NCBI GenBank assembly: GCA_905220665.1 | Contig: CAJNAR010000151.1 | Location: 62,001-126,000 of the forward strand | Length of the DNA: 64,000 nt | From: Albugo candida | Lineage: Eukaryota; Oomycota; Peronosporomycetes; Albuginales; Albuginaceae | Direction of reading: 5' to 3' | Shown: positions 1-10,704 of the stretch, piece by piece | Numbering within the stretch: the first letter of the stretch is position 1 | Layout of the letters: each line of letters opens with the position of its first letter | The notes under the pieces: model-generated | What the model saw: only the letters and a program-made list of their open reading frames with translations | The model's database searches: none | Told to the model about the DNA's origin: nothing | Made by a program: the position numbers and the translations under genes

Positions 1-1535
1 ACCCTTGGCATGGCAAGAAGATCGGACCAACAGGGTACTCCGCGACTTCAAAGTCATTCCTGGTATGAGCATCAACTTTTCTTGCACTTCCAGCGGAACA
101 GCAGCAAATCTCTCCCGCATGGACCTCCAACTCTTTGGACACACGGTGATGATCGCTCGCTTTTCATCCTATGCGTCCCGCTATTGGGTCGCTCTCGCCC
201 GTCTATCCGATCATGTGGACGATACTCTTATCTACAAATGGTTTGCGTCGCGTGGCTCACCGCCTAGTTCGATCGCAGCAACAATTCAAGTCAATGGGAT
301 CGCCTCCCAGAAGCGCACGGTTCACTTTGAACACGACCCCGTGCCACCTTGCCTCATGAACGATGCGATACCAGTTCGTGAAATCTACTTCGCATTGGAC
401 GACTCCTCCACCCAAGAGCAACGTCCATGTATTGTCACCCATCGCATCCAGCGCTACAACCAAGTCCCACCACCTTCGCTCACCAAACCAACAGACCCAC
501 ATCCTACTGCTCCTACTGCCCCAATTTCTGGGCCATCAAACCGACCGGTCTCATCACCATCAGCTGATCACCTCCCTTCTTCAGCTTTCGGACGTAAGCA
601 TGGATCAGGAGAACGATCCTACTCAAGCCCTGCTCAGTGATGTGGAATCGGATCCAGCTAATGATTCCGACTCAACTTCCCAGTCTGAGCATATGGACAA
701 AATTCTTATCGTCCCAAATCCTTTCAATGAAGCAATCCCATTCACGCGAGTACGTCAAGCAAAATACCTTGCGTTCGCCCACATGACTTCCACACGTCGC
801 CAACTGCTTCCTGGAGACATCGCAACATCCACACCGGTAACTCATGGCTACACATTTACGACGGCTCCAAACTATTATGAACCGCTATGGACCGATCACT
901 GCGATCCAAACATCCCTGTTTCGGATTTTGACATCGACATGCGGGAAGACGAAGACTCTCCTTGTCAAGCTTCCGCCTCAATTGTTGACGACGACCCGGC
1001 CTTCAACAACAGCATACGGGACAAAGCGATCTTGTTCAAAGTGGAAAGTATGAGCAGAGCTTCACTCTTCGACTATGTTGACTCCTATATCGCCGACAAT
1101 CCCCCATCCAACCCTGAGGCTCTCCTTCTCACTATCACGGCACAACCAAGCTTGCTTGTACGACCGATGTTAGCGGGTACACCTCCCCGACTACATTCTT
1201 GGGCTGCGGACCATGCACTGTATCGATTTTATGGCGCGGCATTTGCTTCCCTTACTACATCCTTCGCTGCTTTCAACGAAGCCACGTCAATGACCGAGAT
1301 GCAAGAAACCCTGGCTGCGGTATCCCCAGATATACGAAAAAGCGCTCAGTTTTTGGCTCACTGGGACCTCTACCTACTCACTACAGCGCCTTCAATCTAC
1401 TTCGACCCACTAAAGATCTCCAATATGATTGATGCACGCCCCACATACTTGTCGCATACACTAGTCCCATTGCTCTCCGATCGCTCCCTTCTTGACCTGG
1501 CCCGCTCACACTTTGGTTCAGCATTGCTTATGTAA
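1..1535 (+). pseudogene. LINE copy 1 ORF1 (frameshifted)
   Basis: ORF1 protein of the element, probably the nucleic-acid-binding chaperone of a LINE, although I see no CCHC knuckle here. One frame runs from the left edge to 640 and ends in a Pro/Ser-rich stretch. The downstream frame takes over at about 600 (MDQENDPTQALLSDVESD) and runs to the stop at 1535, so one frameshift separates the halves. The last 60 residues contain LLTTAPSIYF, which matches the equivalent segments of the other two LINEs in this window and marks this as the ORF1 C-terminal module. The N-terminus lies outside the window. Confidence 0.65.
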
Positions 1536-3803
1536 AAATCCACCATTACCTCCTTAAAAGACGTCATCCAACATCTTGGCTCCACGAATTTGGCTGATGC
1601 CTCAACCGATATGCTCATCCACCCCTGAGTCTGCGCAATGGCTTTTGAATGGTCTCTCCATCAACATCAATGGCCTTAATCGAGTCACCTCTTCCATCTT
1701 TCAATCTCTACTACAACATCGTCATTTACTTTTCCTTCAAGAATCCAAATTCTCATCCGCAGACCGTCTCCAATCCTGTGATTACTTTCTACAAACAACC
1801 GACGCATCAGCACGAAGCTTTTGGTCACACTCAACCTTTCTTGAATTCACGGGACACCATGGCGTTGGCATTATTATCACCGGAAATCCCCCTTTTGGTC
1901 CAGTGGTGGATAAAACGGCGACATATGCCTCCAACCCTCTCCTAAACAATCGCTACATCCTTCTCGAAACAACATTTCACGAGCATCTACTCTTTCTTCA
2001 TTGCATCTACGCTCCTGTCCACCACAATGACTGTCCTCCTTTTTTTGAAGCTCTTCCACCCGATTTCCCTGCCGATGCACAGCACGTTATGGGTGGAGAC
2101 TTCAACCAAACTCTCGACCCCAATATGGACCAAGGCAATGGGAATGACCGCCACCATCAACACGGCCGCGAACAGCTACTTCACTGGATGTCTTCTCTAC
2201 ATCTCCTCGACGATTGTAGATTAACTCACCCCGACATTAAGGAATTTACAGGCCCCAAACTTCGCCACCGTCTCGACTACTGTCTATTCAGCTTTGGCAT
2301 TTTTGACGACTATTTTCAAACTATCCAACACTGCTCCAACAAGCACTTCTTCCACGCAGATCATGTTCCTATCGCCTTCACGATCGCATCCAGAGACTAC
2401 CCCCTCCAAACCAGGAAACCTTGGCGATGCCCTCTCTGGCTATTACAGGATAAAGACGTCCAAGCCCACTTACAATCAACACTCGCTCATCTCCTCACTA
2501 CTATCATGCCATACAACAATCCGGGGTGTTTATTAGACGAACACAAACGCAAAGATTCAGTGTTCCTCCGACGCACATTCACGGAAATACGCCACCATCA
2601 CCTCCAATATCATGAGCTACTCCTCCGTCGCGTCCGTGACCTTGAATCCTTTTCCACTTCACCCTCTAACTCCCCTTCATCTCTTCAACGAGCACGACTG
2701 GAATTACAAGCTAATACTGAAGCAATGAAGGAAATCCACCGCACAGCTCGATTCAAACTCGACTTATATCAAACAGAAAATTGTTCCAATAATTTCTTCC
2801 GTCCCCCTACTCCGCCTACACTCCAACTAGCAATCACTGCAGTCACACTACCAGACGGCTCATTATCGAAGGACCAATCCACCATAGCTCGCCTCCACCG
2901 ACGTTATTGGGGTCACATCTTTCGTTCTACCTGAAGGGATTTCCCTCCGACACCACCTCAGTACTCCTCTACAGCCCATGACTCACTCCTTATCAACTCT
3001 ACTGCACGCTTAACTGCGTCTCAAACTCACCTACTCGAAGCACCATTTACAGCTCGCGACTTTTATGACGCTATTACCTCTACTGCCCGCGGAAAAGAAG
3101 CTGGACCGGACGGACACCCAGCAGAATATTACCAACTATTTCCGGAAACTTGGTCCCGTCTACTCAATATCGTCTACTCTGCACAATAGATGAAAGGCCG
3201 CATGTCAAAGCTTCAACGACGCAGCTATATCTCCCTCCTCTTTAAAGGGGGATCCAGGAAGGAACCTTGCAACTATCGACCACTCACCCTTCTCAATCAA
3301 GACGCCAAATTCGGGCCCAAGATCTTAGCTTATCGCCTGAATCAAGTCCTTCCCGACCTTTTGCATACGGATCAATTTGGATTTGGACCGGGACGCAGTA
3401 TACGTCATGCTCTTCGACGTTTCCACGATCTACAACATTTTTGTCAGCTTCATCCTTCCTTCCCTCATGCTGGGGCAATCCTCTTCGACTTTGCCAAAGA
3501 TTTTGACAGTGTGGATCGACAGGCACTCCTCGCAACGCTCCGCCACTTTGGGGTTGGACCTCGTTTTTACCGCTGGATTACGACATTCTACAACGACAAT
3601 ATATCTCAAGTTCTCATCAATTTGGAATGCCATCCGCCTTCTTCTCAATAGACGCTGGTGTTCGACAAGGCGATCCCCTTCCCCCAGGGTTATTCCTGAT
3701 CTTCATTGAACCTTTACTCAATTCCATTAGGCTTCGATTGGATCATTTCGGCATTCCAGTTCCCACCCACCCCGAATCTCATCTCACTTTAGCGTTTGCT
3801 GAT

Positions 3804-3820
3804 GATGTCACTGATTTACT
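3804..3820 (+). repeat. SINE target-site duplication, left copy
   Basis: GATGTCACTGATTTACT matches the copy at 4064-4080 at 16 of 17 positions. The two copies bracket the SINE exactly and lie in the FADD region of the LINE reverse transcriptase. Confidence 0.85.
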
Positions 3821-4063
3821 TTGTCAAGGATTTCATTACACTGTTTATCTGGTTCTTTAACTACCTTCCTTATCCTATCATGAGCCCCTGATCGTGTGAA
3901 TATCAATTAAGTCTGACTTCAAACCTAGGGAGGCAGATATTTTCCAAGCTTATTGCTTGGGTGGGCTCAAACCGCTGCCCACACTGCCTGGGATCGAACT
4001 AACGACCTCCGGCAGGGGGTCCGTGCGCTCAAGTGCTTAACCGACTGAGCTGGGTACGGACCC
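3821..4063 (-). mobile_element. tRNA-derived SINE inserted in LINE copy 1
   Basis: A 243-bp insertion with its tRNA-like head at the right end, so it reads on the minus strand. The head starts directly after the duplication (GGTCCGTACCCAGCTCAG). It has an RNA polymerase III A box-like CAGCTCAGTCGG at 4052-4041 and a B box GTTCGATCCC at 3999-3990, spaced as in a tRNA gene. The tail towards 3821 is unrelated to tRNA. A 17-bp direct duplication flanks it, as expected for LINE-mobilised retroposition. The tRNA head does not look like a functional tRNA gene, because the sequence continues into SINE body without a clear acceptor stem. Confidence 0.8.
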
Positions 4064-4080
4064 GATGTCACTGGTTTACT
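4064..4080 (+). repeat. SINE target-site duplication, right copy
   Basis: GATGTCACTGGTTTACT has one mismatch to 3804-3820 and directly abuts the tRNA-like head of the SINE. Confidence 0.85.
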
Positions 4081-6003
4081 GGCCGACGTCACACACTTCC
4101 CAACGTTTTTATCCCATATCCAGAGCTTTTGTTCTCGGTGGGTATGACGCTGAATCTATCCAAGACGGTAGTCATGCCTATCCGTCCGTGGTCTCCACAT
4201 CTCAACTCCCTCCGACCCGACTTCACTTCATTGGGTGTCCGACTCTTTGACAGCTCCGACTTTACCAAACTATTGGGCGTTTTTGTTGGTCCGACTCAGT
4301 CCTCTTCATATCAATTTGACCAACTCCTCACTCAATTTCATCAACGTGCATTTCTTTGGCGTTGGCGATCACACACTCTCCGAGACTGCGTGCTTCTCCT
4401 TCGTACGGTCATTCTCCCAATCCTTTGGCATGTCGGCGCGATCATCTACTTCAGTAATGACCAACTCGCTCGTCTACGACCTATCGTCCACAACTTCGTC
4501 CACAACAAAACCACTATCGACCTTCCAACCTCTTCCTCACCAGGACAGCTAAACGAATCATGGCACTCGGTCTCACCTTCACTTGGTGGTCTCGGCCTAC
4601 CCTCTGTTACCGCCACCCTTCGTAGTATTCGTCGCTCCATCCTCGTTCAGGCCCTTTGTGAAATCCATCGCTTTCCAGGACGCATTCCACACTGGTTTTC
4701 CCCAATTCCCCAGCTTTTCTCCTACAGTCGACAGGAAGCCAGAGTCGGTCTGGATATCCTCTATATCCCAACTCCCCCTCCGGTTACACTCAACTCAACC
4801 AAATGGAAACATCTCCCAGCATCTTGGTTTGACACTCTACGTTTATGGTGCCAGCATTTCCTACCTCCTCTTTCCTCTCACCATCGAACTCCAACCCAAC
4901 AACTCTGTCAACCACTATGGCTTAACAAACTTCTCTGTTTTGGCACTGCTCAACTACCTCTTATGAGAACGATCACCACGAGCCATCACCTTCGCTCTCA
5001 GCACGTCTATCGTCTACTTGACTTCCCAGCAGATACTAATGGTATCCCTACGTCGGACTCCCTCCGTCTTTTCTTCCATTCCAGAACCAAACAAATCAAC
5101 AAAGTCGTCACTACCCTTCTTCTCAAGCTCAACCTCATCGTCCTCCAATTTCCCCTTGCTGGAACTTTTCGCCCGATCCCTCCGACCAACCTCCTTGGTG
5201 CCTTTGATGCCTGGAACTTAGTTACTCTACCTCTCCATCGTATCACCACCAATTTGATCCTCCAACAAATCGAACACCCTGCCCCGCCAACAACCCCCTT
5301 CTCCCGTCTAGGCATTCCAGACGAACACCTCCCTCTATCCTTAACAACAACTTTTTGGCCCGACCAACAATCACTGAATCGATACCTCCTACCTGTCTGC
5401 TCCGATCTGGTTTTTCGCCTTCTTCACAACGCCATCGGTTGCCGGTACAAATATCAATGGCGCACACAAGTTCACCTCTCCACTCATTGCGTCCATGGCT
5501 GCAAAGAAACCGAGACACCTCGACACCTTTTTTGGGATTGTCCAATCGCGAGAATACTTTGGTCCTTTTACTTGAAGCCCTTCGATCTCGTCTATTCCCA
5601 ACCTCTTGATTGGACCCGCCTTCTCTTCTATACGGATCTTCGCCTCAAGCTCCGATACCAGACAAAGAGTTGCCCAACAGTATTACTACCTATCCTACAC
5701 TTCCTTCGTGGCTGTGTACTTCGCACATTATGGCTCCATCGCAACCACCGACTATACAACAACTCTGCCTACGTGTTACATTAAGTAAAGGCGACTTTTC
5801 GCCAACATATCCATTCCTACGCCACTAGTACCAATCCCGTTAGGAAAAAATCACCGGTCGGTTTTGGACCTTCCGTTGAAGCCATGATGGGCATCCTCCT
5901 GCGCTTTTACAGCTTCCCTGTCTACCCGGTTCCACACAGCACCTTTTCTGCCACCCCCTCTCGTCAACCACACACGACTACTTCCACCGAAGTTAGTTTT
6001 CCA

Positions 6004-6775
6004 TGATAGAGATTAAATTTTCTTTTTCACATAGCTAGCATCTAGGAAAGTCAACGTAAGTATAATGTAACGTGACTTCTCAGAATATCCCTCGTGTACT
6101 CAGCCAACGAAAAAAATTGATATCAGATTGCATCATTAGGGACTTATACATCCGCGAAGTTGCTCAAATCTTTTGTCAAGTTGCCAGAGTACTTTTTTAA
6201 GCATGTCCCACCGACACTGTATCACAACATTGTATCATAACATTATCTCATTATGTGGCTCAGAATTAATATTCATATTGAAGATTAGCTTCTATATAGA
6301 ATGTAGTGTCGTCAGTGCGGAATGTAAATTTTGTAGTGATCGTGGCCTGTATAGATTAAGGTTCAGATGTCGTCAATTCTCACAGCAACCGCTGTTCATT
6401 ATGGTTGATCTTCGAGCACTATTAGCGCTGTCATTGGAATAGCTAAAGCGCACATTAAAGAAGTTTGGTAATCAAAGATCACCTGCAAAAACGTACAACT
6501 AACTTTACAACTAACTCTTACAACTAGCTTTGCAACTCACTTTTGCAACTAACTTAGCAACTCATTTTTGCAAGTCACTTTTACAACTACATGTCCACAA
6601 TGACATTACGAAAAAATTAACAGCTGTATCGTTTGACGATAGCATGCGCTCCTCCTACTTGATCTATCCACGCGGATTTGGATTGCAATTTCTAGAATCG
6701 AAATGATCGGTAGGGAAAGGAATCGCTCAATTGATCCGTTTTCTGTTCAAATTCAACTTCTGCAAGCTATTCTTC
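6004..6775. other. Spacer between LINE copy 1 and kinesin pseudogene
   Basis: AT-rich sequence without a convincing gene. Short open frames here have no recognisable motifs. The only structure I see is the degenerate minisatellite at 6495-6590, downstream of the kinesin stop codon. Confidence 0.5.
6495..6590 (+). repeat. Degenerate 12-13-bp minisatellite
   Basis: About eight units of the form ACAACTAACTTT / GCAACTCACTTTT follow one another with substitutions and 1-bp length changes. The unit core CAACT recurs in seven of the eight (one unit reads CAAGT). Confidence 0.8.
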
Positions 6776-8486
6776 TCAAATTGAAGAGGCCGATGGGTAT
6801 TGGCTTCCCCCGCGGATGGGTTGAACAACATCATCCCATTGACCTGGGTGCTTTATTGCATACAATTGTCCCGTAGATCCTCCACGAAACGGTTTGATTA
6901 TGCTTTCATCCGTATATCCATGGCTCTGAAGATGAGCGTTTTGTGCGCCACGACATTATGAAATCTGATCCCGTAGGTGAATGAGTTCTTCCACATGCTT
7001 TCCGCCTGCTTCAGCAGACTCACTATGATTTGTCGATTGCTCGCTTCTACTTTCTTTTCTTTCGTCACGTACTGCAACTCTTCGTTTCCCTTCCTCGGCG
7101 TTCATTTCCGATGTTGCAAACTTTCGAAGGAGCCGACGGTGTACTCCAACCAAATGCACCAAGTTCTGGTGTATAGCATCCATGTGTGTCTTATCTTTCA
7201 AAAAGCTCCAATGGCAAAGCAGTTTGCTTCTCAGAAGCAAGCCGAGAACCGCTGTTGATGCTCCTATCCTTCAACTTTTCCACAGATATAGCCATGCCTT
7301 GAACGTCTTCGACTGTGAGTGAAGGTGAATGAACCGGATGAAGAGGGTCTACCATTCTTTCACTTTTAGCTTTCGCTTGTTGTTTAGGTGACGAATATAC
7401 ATCGTTCCGTCACATGGAGACTGAAGTTTCGTAGTATTGTAACATCTTGGCCGATTCAGTTTCTTCGATGACAACAATTTGATTTGCTGTTGTAACTTCT
7501 CAGCATGACTCGTCAATTCCTTATGCTCAAAGTCCAGTCGTTCGTGATCAGACTGGAGCTCGCTGTACTGGATGTCTTTTATTTCCAGCGAGAGCTCTAT
7601 TTATGCCACCACCCTTTTGTTCTCTTCGTCAGCTTGCATCCAGCTCGCTTGAAACGACTCTATGAACTCGTTTTTTTTGTCCAATTGAGCCTTTAAATCT
7701 CGAATTTCAAATCCTCGTCGATCAGACTCCAGTTGGACCTCGAGAAATTCTTCTTCCAGATTTGTGAACTTGCGCTGAAGTTGTTGATAAGCCTCGATAT
7801 TGATTGTGTTTGATGGTATAGTTGCAGCTTGAGCACTTGGAGTTGCACTTCTCATTCCTGTATATTGATGATCGCTACTTGCTGATAAGCTCTCATAGAA
7901 GTTGCACAGTCCAATCGATTCTTCAGCGCAGTGACGCGATTCTTTTCCAGCTGTAAATCCTCTTGTAGCACTTTCACAGTATTCATCAAGTCATCAGCAC
8001 TCGTGCGCTCATTTATGACTGCTTGATTTTGGATCTTTTTCGCCCGATTGCCAAACCGAAGTGTCGAAAGAGTCTCAGATGAATCCGATTTGCTGCACGA
8101 AATGTTGACCAAGAGAGTCATGGAGAATACGCGTGAGTTTGGAATCGCGATACGGGACATGACTCATATCCGGGTCAGTCAAGTTATTGATGACCATTCC
8201 AAGGGTAGACAACGATCTATTGATCGTTTTAGCCTCCTCGAGTCGTCTTCCGACAGCTTCAGTATTCTTCAACATTTCAGATCCAGCAAGATCTACAAGG
8301 TACAGTTTCCCGATTTAACCACCTGGGTTTCAACGTGTCGTTTGGACACCATAAGAATGGTGTGGCTACGTAAGCTGCGCTAATTCATTTTGGTAGCAGC
8401 GATAGCACGCATATTGTTCGCTTTCATAACGTAATCCATGAATTCTCTGGGCTTTTGACACTCATCTCTGCCACGTTCTCAATAAA
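6776..8486 (-). pseudogene. Kinesin-1-like heavy chain, C-terminal part (split from its N-terminus)
   Basis: Second half of a kinesin motor gene, reading leftwards from the retrotransposon block. From the junction it keeps FIENVAEMSVKSP, RAIAATKMN, the switch II loop VDLAGSE (about 8290), [21 protein letters not shown], and TLSTLRFGNRAKKI at the end of the motor. A coiled-coil stalk follows (7600-7860, 6956-7240). The tail has IIKPFRGG (near 6895) and VVQPIRGG, resembling the IAK autoinhibitory motif of kinesin-1, and a stop at 6778-6776. It is inactive: TAG at 8382-8380 inside the conserved NExSSRSH motif, a 1-nt deletion near 8308 and further frame changes near 8100 and 7855. The N-terminal half lies at 21,843-22,553. 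Confidence 0.85.
8471..8486 (+). repeat. Target-site duplication flanking the LINE block, left copy
   Basis: CCACGTTCTCAATAAA is identical over 16 bp to 21843-21858. On the minus strand both copies encode the kinesin residues around FIENV, showing that the intervening DNA was inserted into this exon. Confidence 0.9.
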
Positions 8487-8855
8487 ACTTTAAAATTTGC
8501 TCTCCAGTGCACAAGTGATACTCACACTGCACCACACGAAGAGTAACTTTAACGCAACATTCCTACCACCTCCAGCCTTCTTTGATCTTTCGACGAACTC
8601 CCAGCCACTCAACCCAGCACTCAGCCCGGTTCATACCAGTCCTCAAACCTTCTCCAGCGTTCTACAGCTCGCGAAGTCCGCTGCAACTTTTGCCAATCTC
8701 TGCGAAGTCCGCTGCAACGTTTGCCAATCTCTGCGAAGTCAGCTACAACGCTTTGCCATTCTTCGCAAAGCCGCACTCACTCCTCTTATTGGTGGAACTC
8801 ATCTTCGCGTTACCTTTTTGGCGGAACCGGTTGACACAACTTATCCGCAGTTATA

Positions 8856-10704
8856 ATGGCTCCGGAGAAAACGCCCCCTTCCAAGGTCGATCTTACATGG
8901 CGCAGCAAATTTCGCCAAGATCACCCCCATAGGCTCCGTTACGTACCCAGCGATGACCTCTTCCAGGCCATAGTAGACGCGGTGGAATCGAACACCCCTG
9001 CATCCACTTTCCGCATGCTGGCATTACGAGAAGTTCAGAGGTCTCGTATCGACTCTTGCGAGGAGATCGAGATTTTTATTCCGGCGCCGCGCCTTACGGT
9101 AACATTCCGCGTTGACGAAATTCTCCTATCACTGCATCAAGAAGCCCAAACAGCCACATAGACGATGGCGATTGACTCACTCATCGATTTTGTGAGCATC
9201 AAGAATAGAGGCCTCAGGTTCTATTGCCTCGACAAAGCGGTGGCTCAAAAACTTGGCGGAACGGCAGTTAGATGCATGGGCAAGCAGTTCCTCGTGGCAC
9301 CATACCGTCGTTTTGGGGACTGGTACTTTGTGGAACTCAACAAGGAACCAATGGGTCTCTCCGATGACGCGATTGTAGGCTACTTTAAGCCCATGGGCAT
9401 CCCTTTTATGCTCACTCTCAGCACCAAATCCGGTCTTATCGACTCAAGGGCCAGAGTCGTTTGGTTTCGGTCTAGAACAGCCCCAGTCCAGTTATTTTCT
9501 GAGGACCGCAAACCTCATCGGGAGATCTCTTTTCCTGATTCCCGGATCCGGTCTATCTTCAACACAAACATCGGGCGTACAACCAAGGTACGCCGCCTTC
9601 AATCGTGGCAAAGAAGGCAGCAGCGAAAGCGGCAAAGGGGTTCCAACCATTGAAGAATACCCTTCGCCATATCGCTCTTGGCCAGTCACAGCCTACGGAA
9701 GTCATCACTCCCGCGCCCGAACCACCCTTGACGTGCCCTACTGTCAAGGATTCCTTCGATATGTGGTCTGAGGTATCGAAAAAGATCAACTGCAGACCAC
9801 CACCACCACTTCCTCACGGTAGAGTAGTGGATATAATGGCATGCAGAGAATAAGAGGAAGCCTTCTTCGATCTATGAATCACCCCAACCGGTTATCAGCT
9901 TGCTTTCTCGCCGTTGGAAGAAGCCGAAAGCCACGATATCACTTGTGTGGTGACGGTTGAAGACTGTGGCGTTGTTCGCAGCAACCCTCTCTACCCCATC
10001 GACCGTTGCTCGAATGCTGGAAGAGCAGTGTCTCCATACCGATCCCTGGAAACTGCTCAACAAAGCCCACCGACGAAGCCATATCGCGGCAACTCAAGTG
10101 GCCTTCACGGAACTCAAAGATCCGGAAACCGGTTTGGCGGCTATTGCAGCCCTACCCACCATTATCGCACCAGTATATCAGGCTCCCCCTCTAGCCCAAC
10201 ATATCATGGTTCCTGAACATGCCATTTTGCGGGCTATCAGTTCCGGTTCTAGTGAGCATTATGGTGACTTTTCGAGCTTGGTTGCTCGCATAACTCATCA
10301 TTATGGCGATACTATTCCGACACAGGCCGCGTTGTTCGCGGATCTTTTCCCTGGAGACGAAGCCCAGACGTTAGCCTTGGCTTTGGCTACATTCGATTTA
10401 TACCTCCGCGCTTATGTAACCAGTAAGTGTTGCTGCTCTCATCAACGATGATCAGCCCGCTTATCTCAAAAATAGTCACTTTCTCTTTTGGGATGATCGT
10501 GTACTCATGGCTCTTGCCGCGGAATTGAGCATTCATCTTCTTTCCACGGCACCCAAGTACATTGGGGATGCTTGTAGGCTTCTAGGATACACACTTCTTG
10601 CGCCGACAATCTTATGGAGAAATCAGGCATGGACTCAACAATGGGAGTTCAGCGATGCTACCGACTTAGTCGGCCGCACTACCATGGATTCCACTCGACT
10701 CTAA
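8856..10704 (+). pseudogene. LINE copy 2 ORF1 (broken)
   Basis: Starts MAPEKTPPSKVDLTW and reads to an in-frame TAG at 9159-9161, then continues in the same frame (MAIDSLIDFVSIKNRG) to about 9560. Later segments in other frames include DLFPGDEAQTLALALATFDL (near 10370) and LLSTAPKYIGD (10,540), the latter matching the ORF1 C-terminus of the other two LINEs. Presumed RNA-binding ORF1p of the element. I see no clear CCHC motif. ORF2 begins in another frame overlapping the ORF1 stop. Confidence 0.6.

Larger units (their letters stand above)
1576..5784 (+). pseudogene. LINE copy 1 ORF2: endonuclease-reverse transcriptase, inactivated
   Basis: Polyprotein that would nick target DNA and copy the element RNA. 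The endonuclease begins at NGLSININGLN (about 1645), keeps LQESKFS and GGDFNQTLDP, and reaches HADHVPIAF near 2360. The RT shows GKEAGPDGHPAEYYQLF (3090), NYRPLTLLNQDAK, a palm motif with FAKDFDSVDR, GVRQGDPLPPGLF and FADDVT, which is the catalytic FADD box at about 3795. The C-terminal Cys/His motif lies at 5480-5560 (HCVHGCKETETPRHLFWDCP). It is broken by TGA 2932-2934, TAG 3187-3189, a frameshift near 3640, a SINE just after FADDVT, and a frameshift near 4135. Excising the SINE rejoins DDVT and LLADVTHF in frame. Confidence 0.8.
1..6003 (+). mobile_element. LINE retrotransposon relic, copy 1 (5' end outside window)
   Basis: A non-LTR retrotransposon enters the window already inside ORF1 and reads rightwards. 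The order is ORF1 (1-1535), ORF2 endonuclease (from about 1576), reverse transcriptase (about 3060-4150), thumb and zinc-knuckle-like C-terminus (to 5784), then a pyrimidine-rich 3' region to about 6003. The element is dead: stops at 2932-2934 and 3187-3189, a frameshift near 3640, a SINE insertion at 3821-4063 and another frameshift near 4135. The right boundary is approximate because I could not recognise a target duplication. The architecture (APE-type endonuclease, RT, Cys/His motif at the end) is that of L1/Tx1-like elements. Confidence 0.85.

Noticed and set aside
3986..4063. Functional tRNA gene
   Set aside because: The A and B boxes are present but the sequence is fused to a SINE body, flanked by a target duplication, and lacks a clear acceptor stem.
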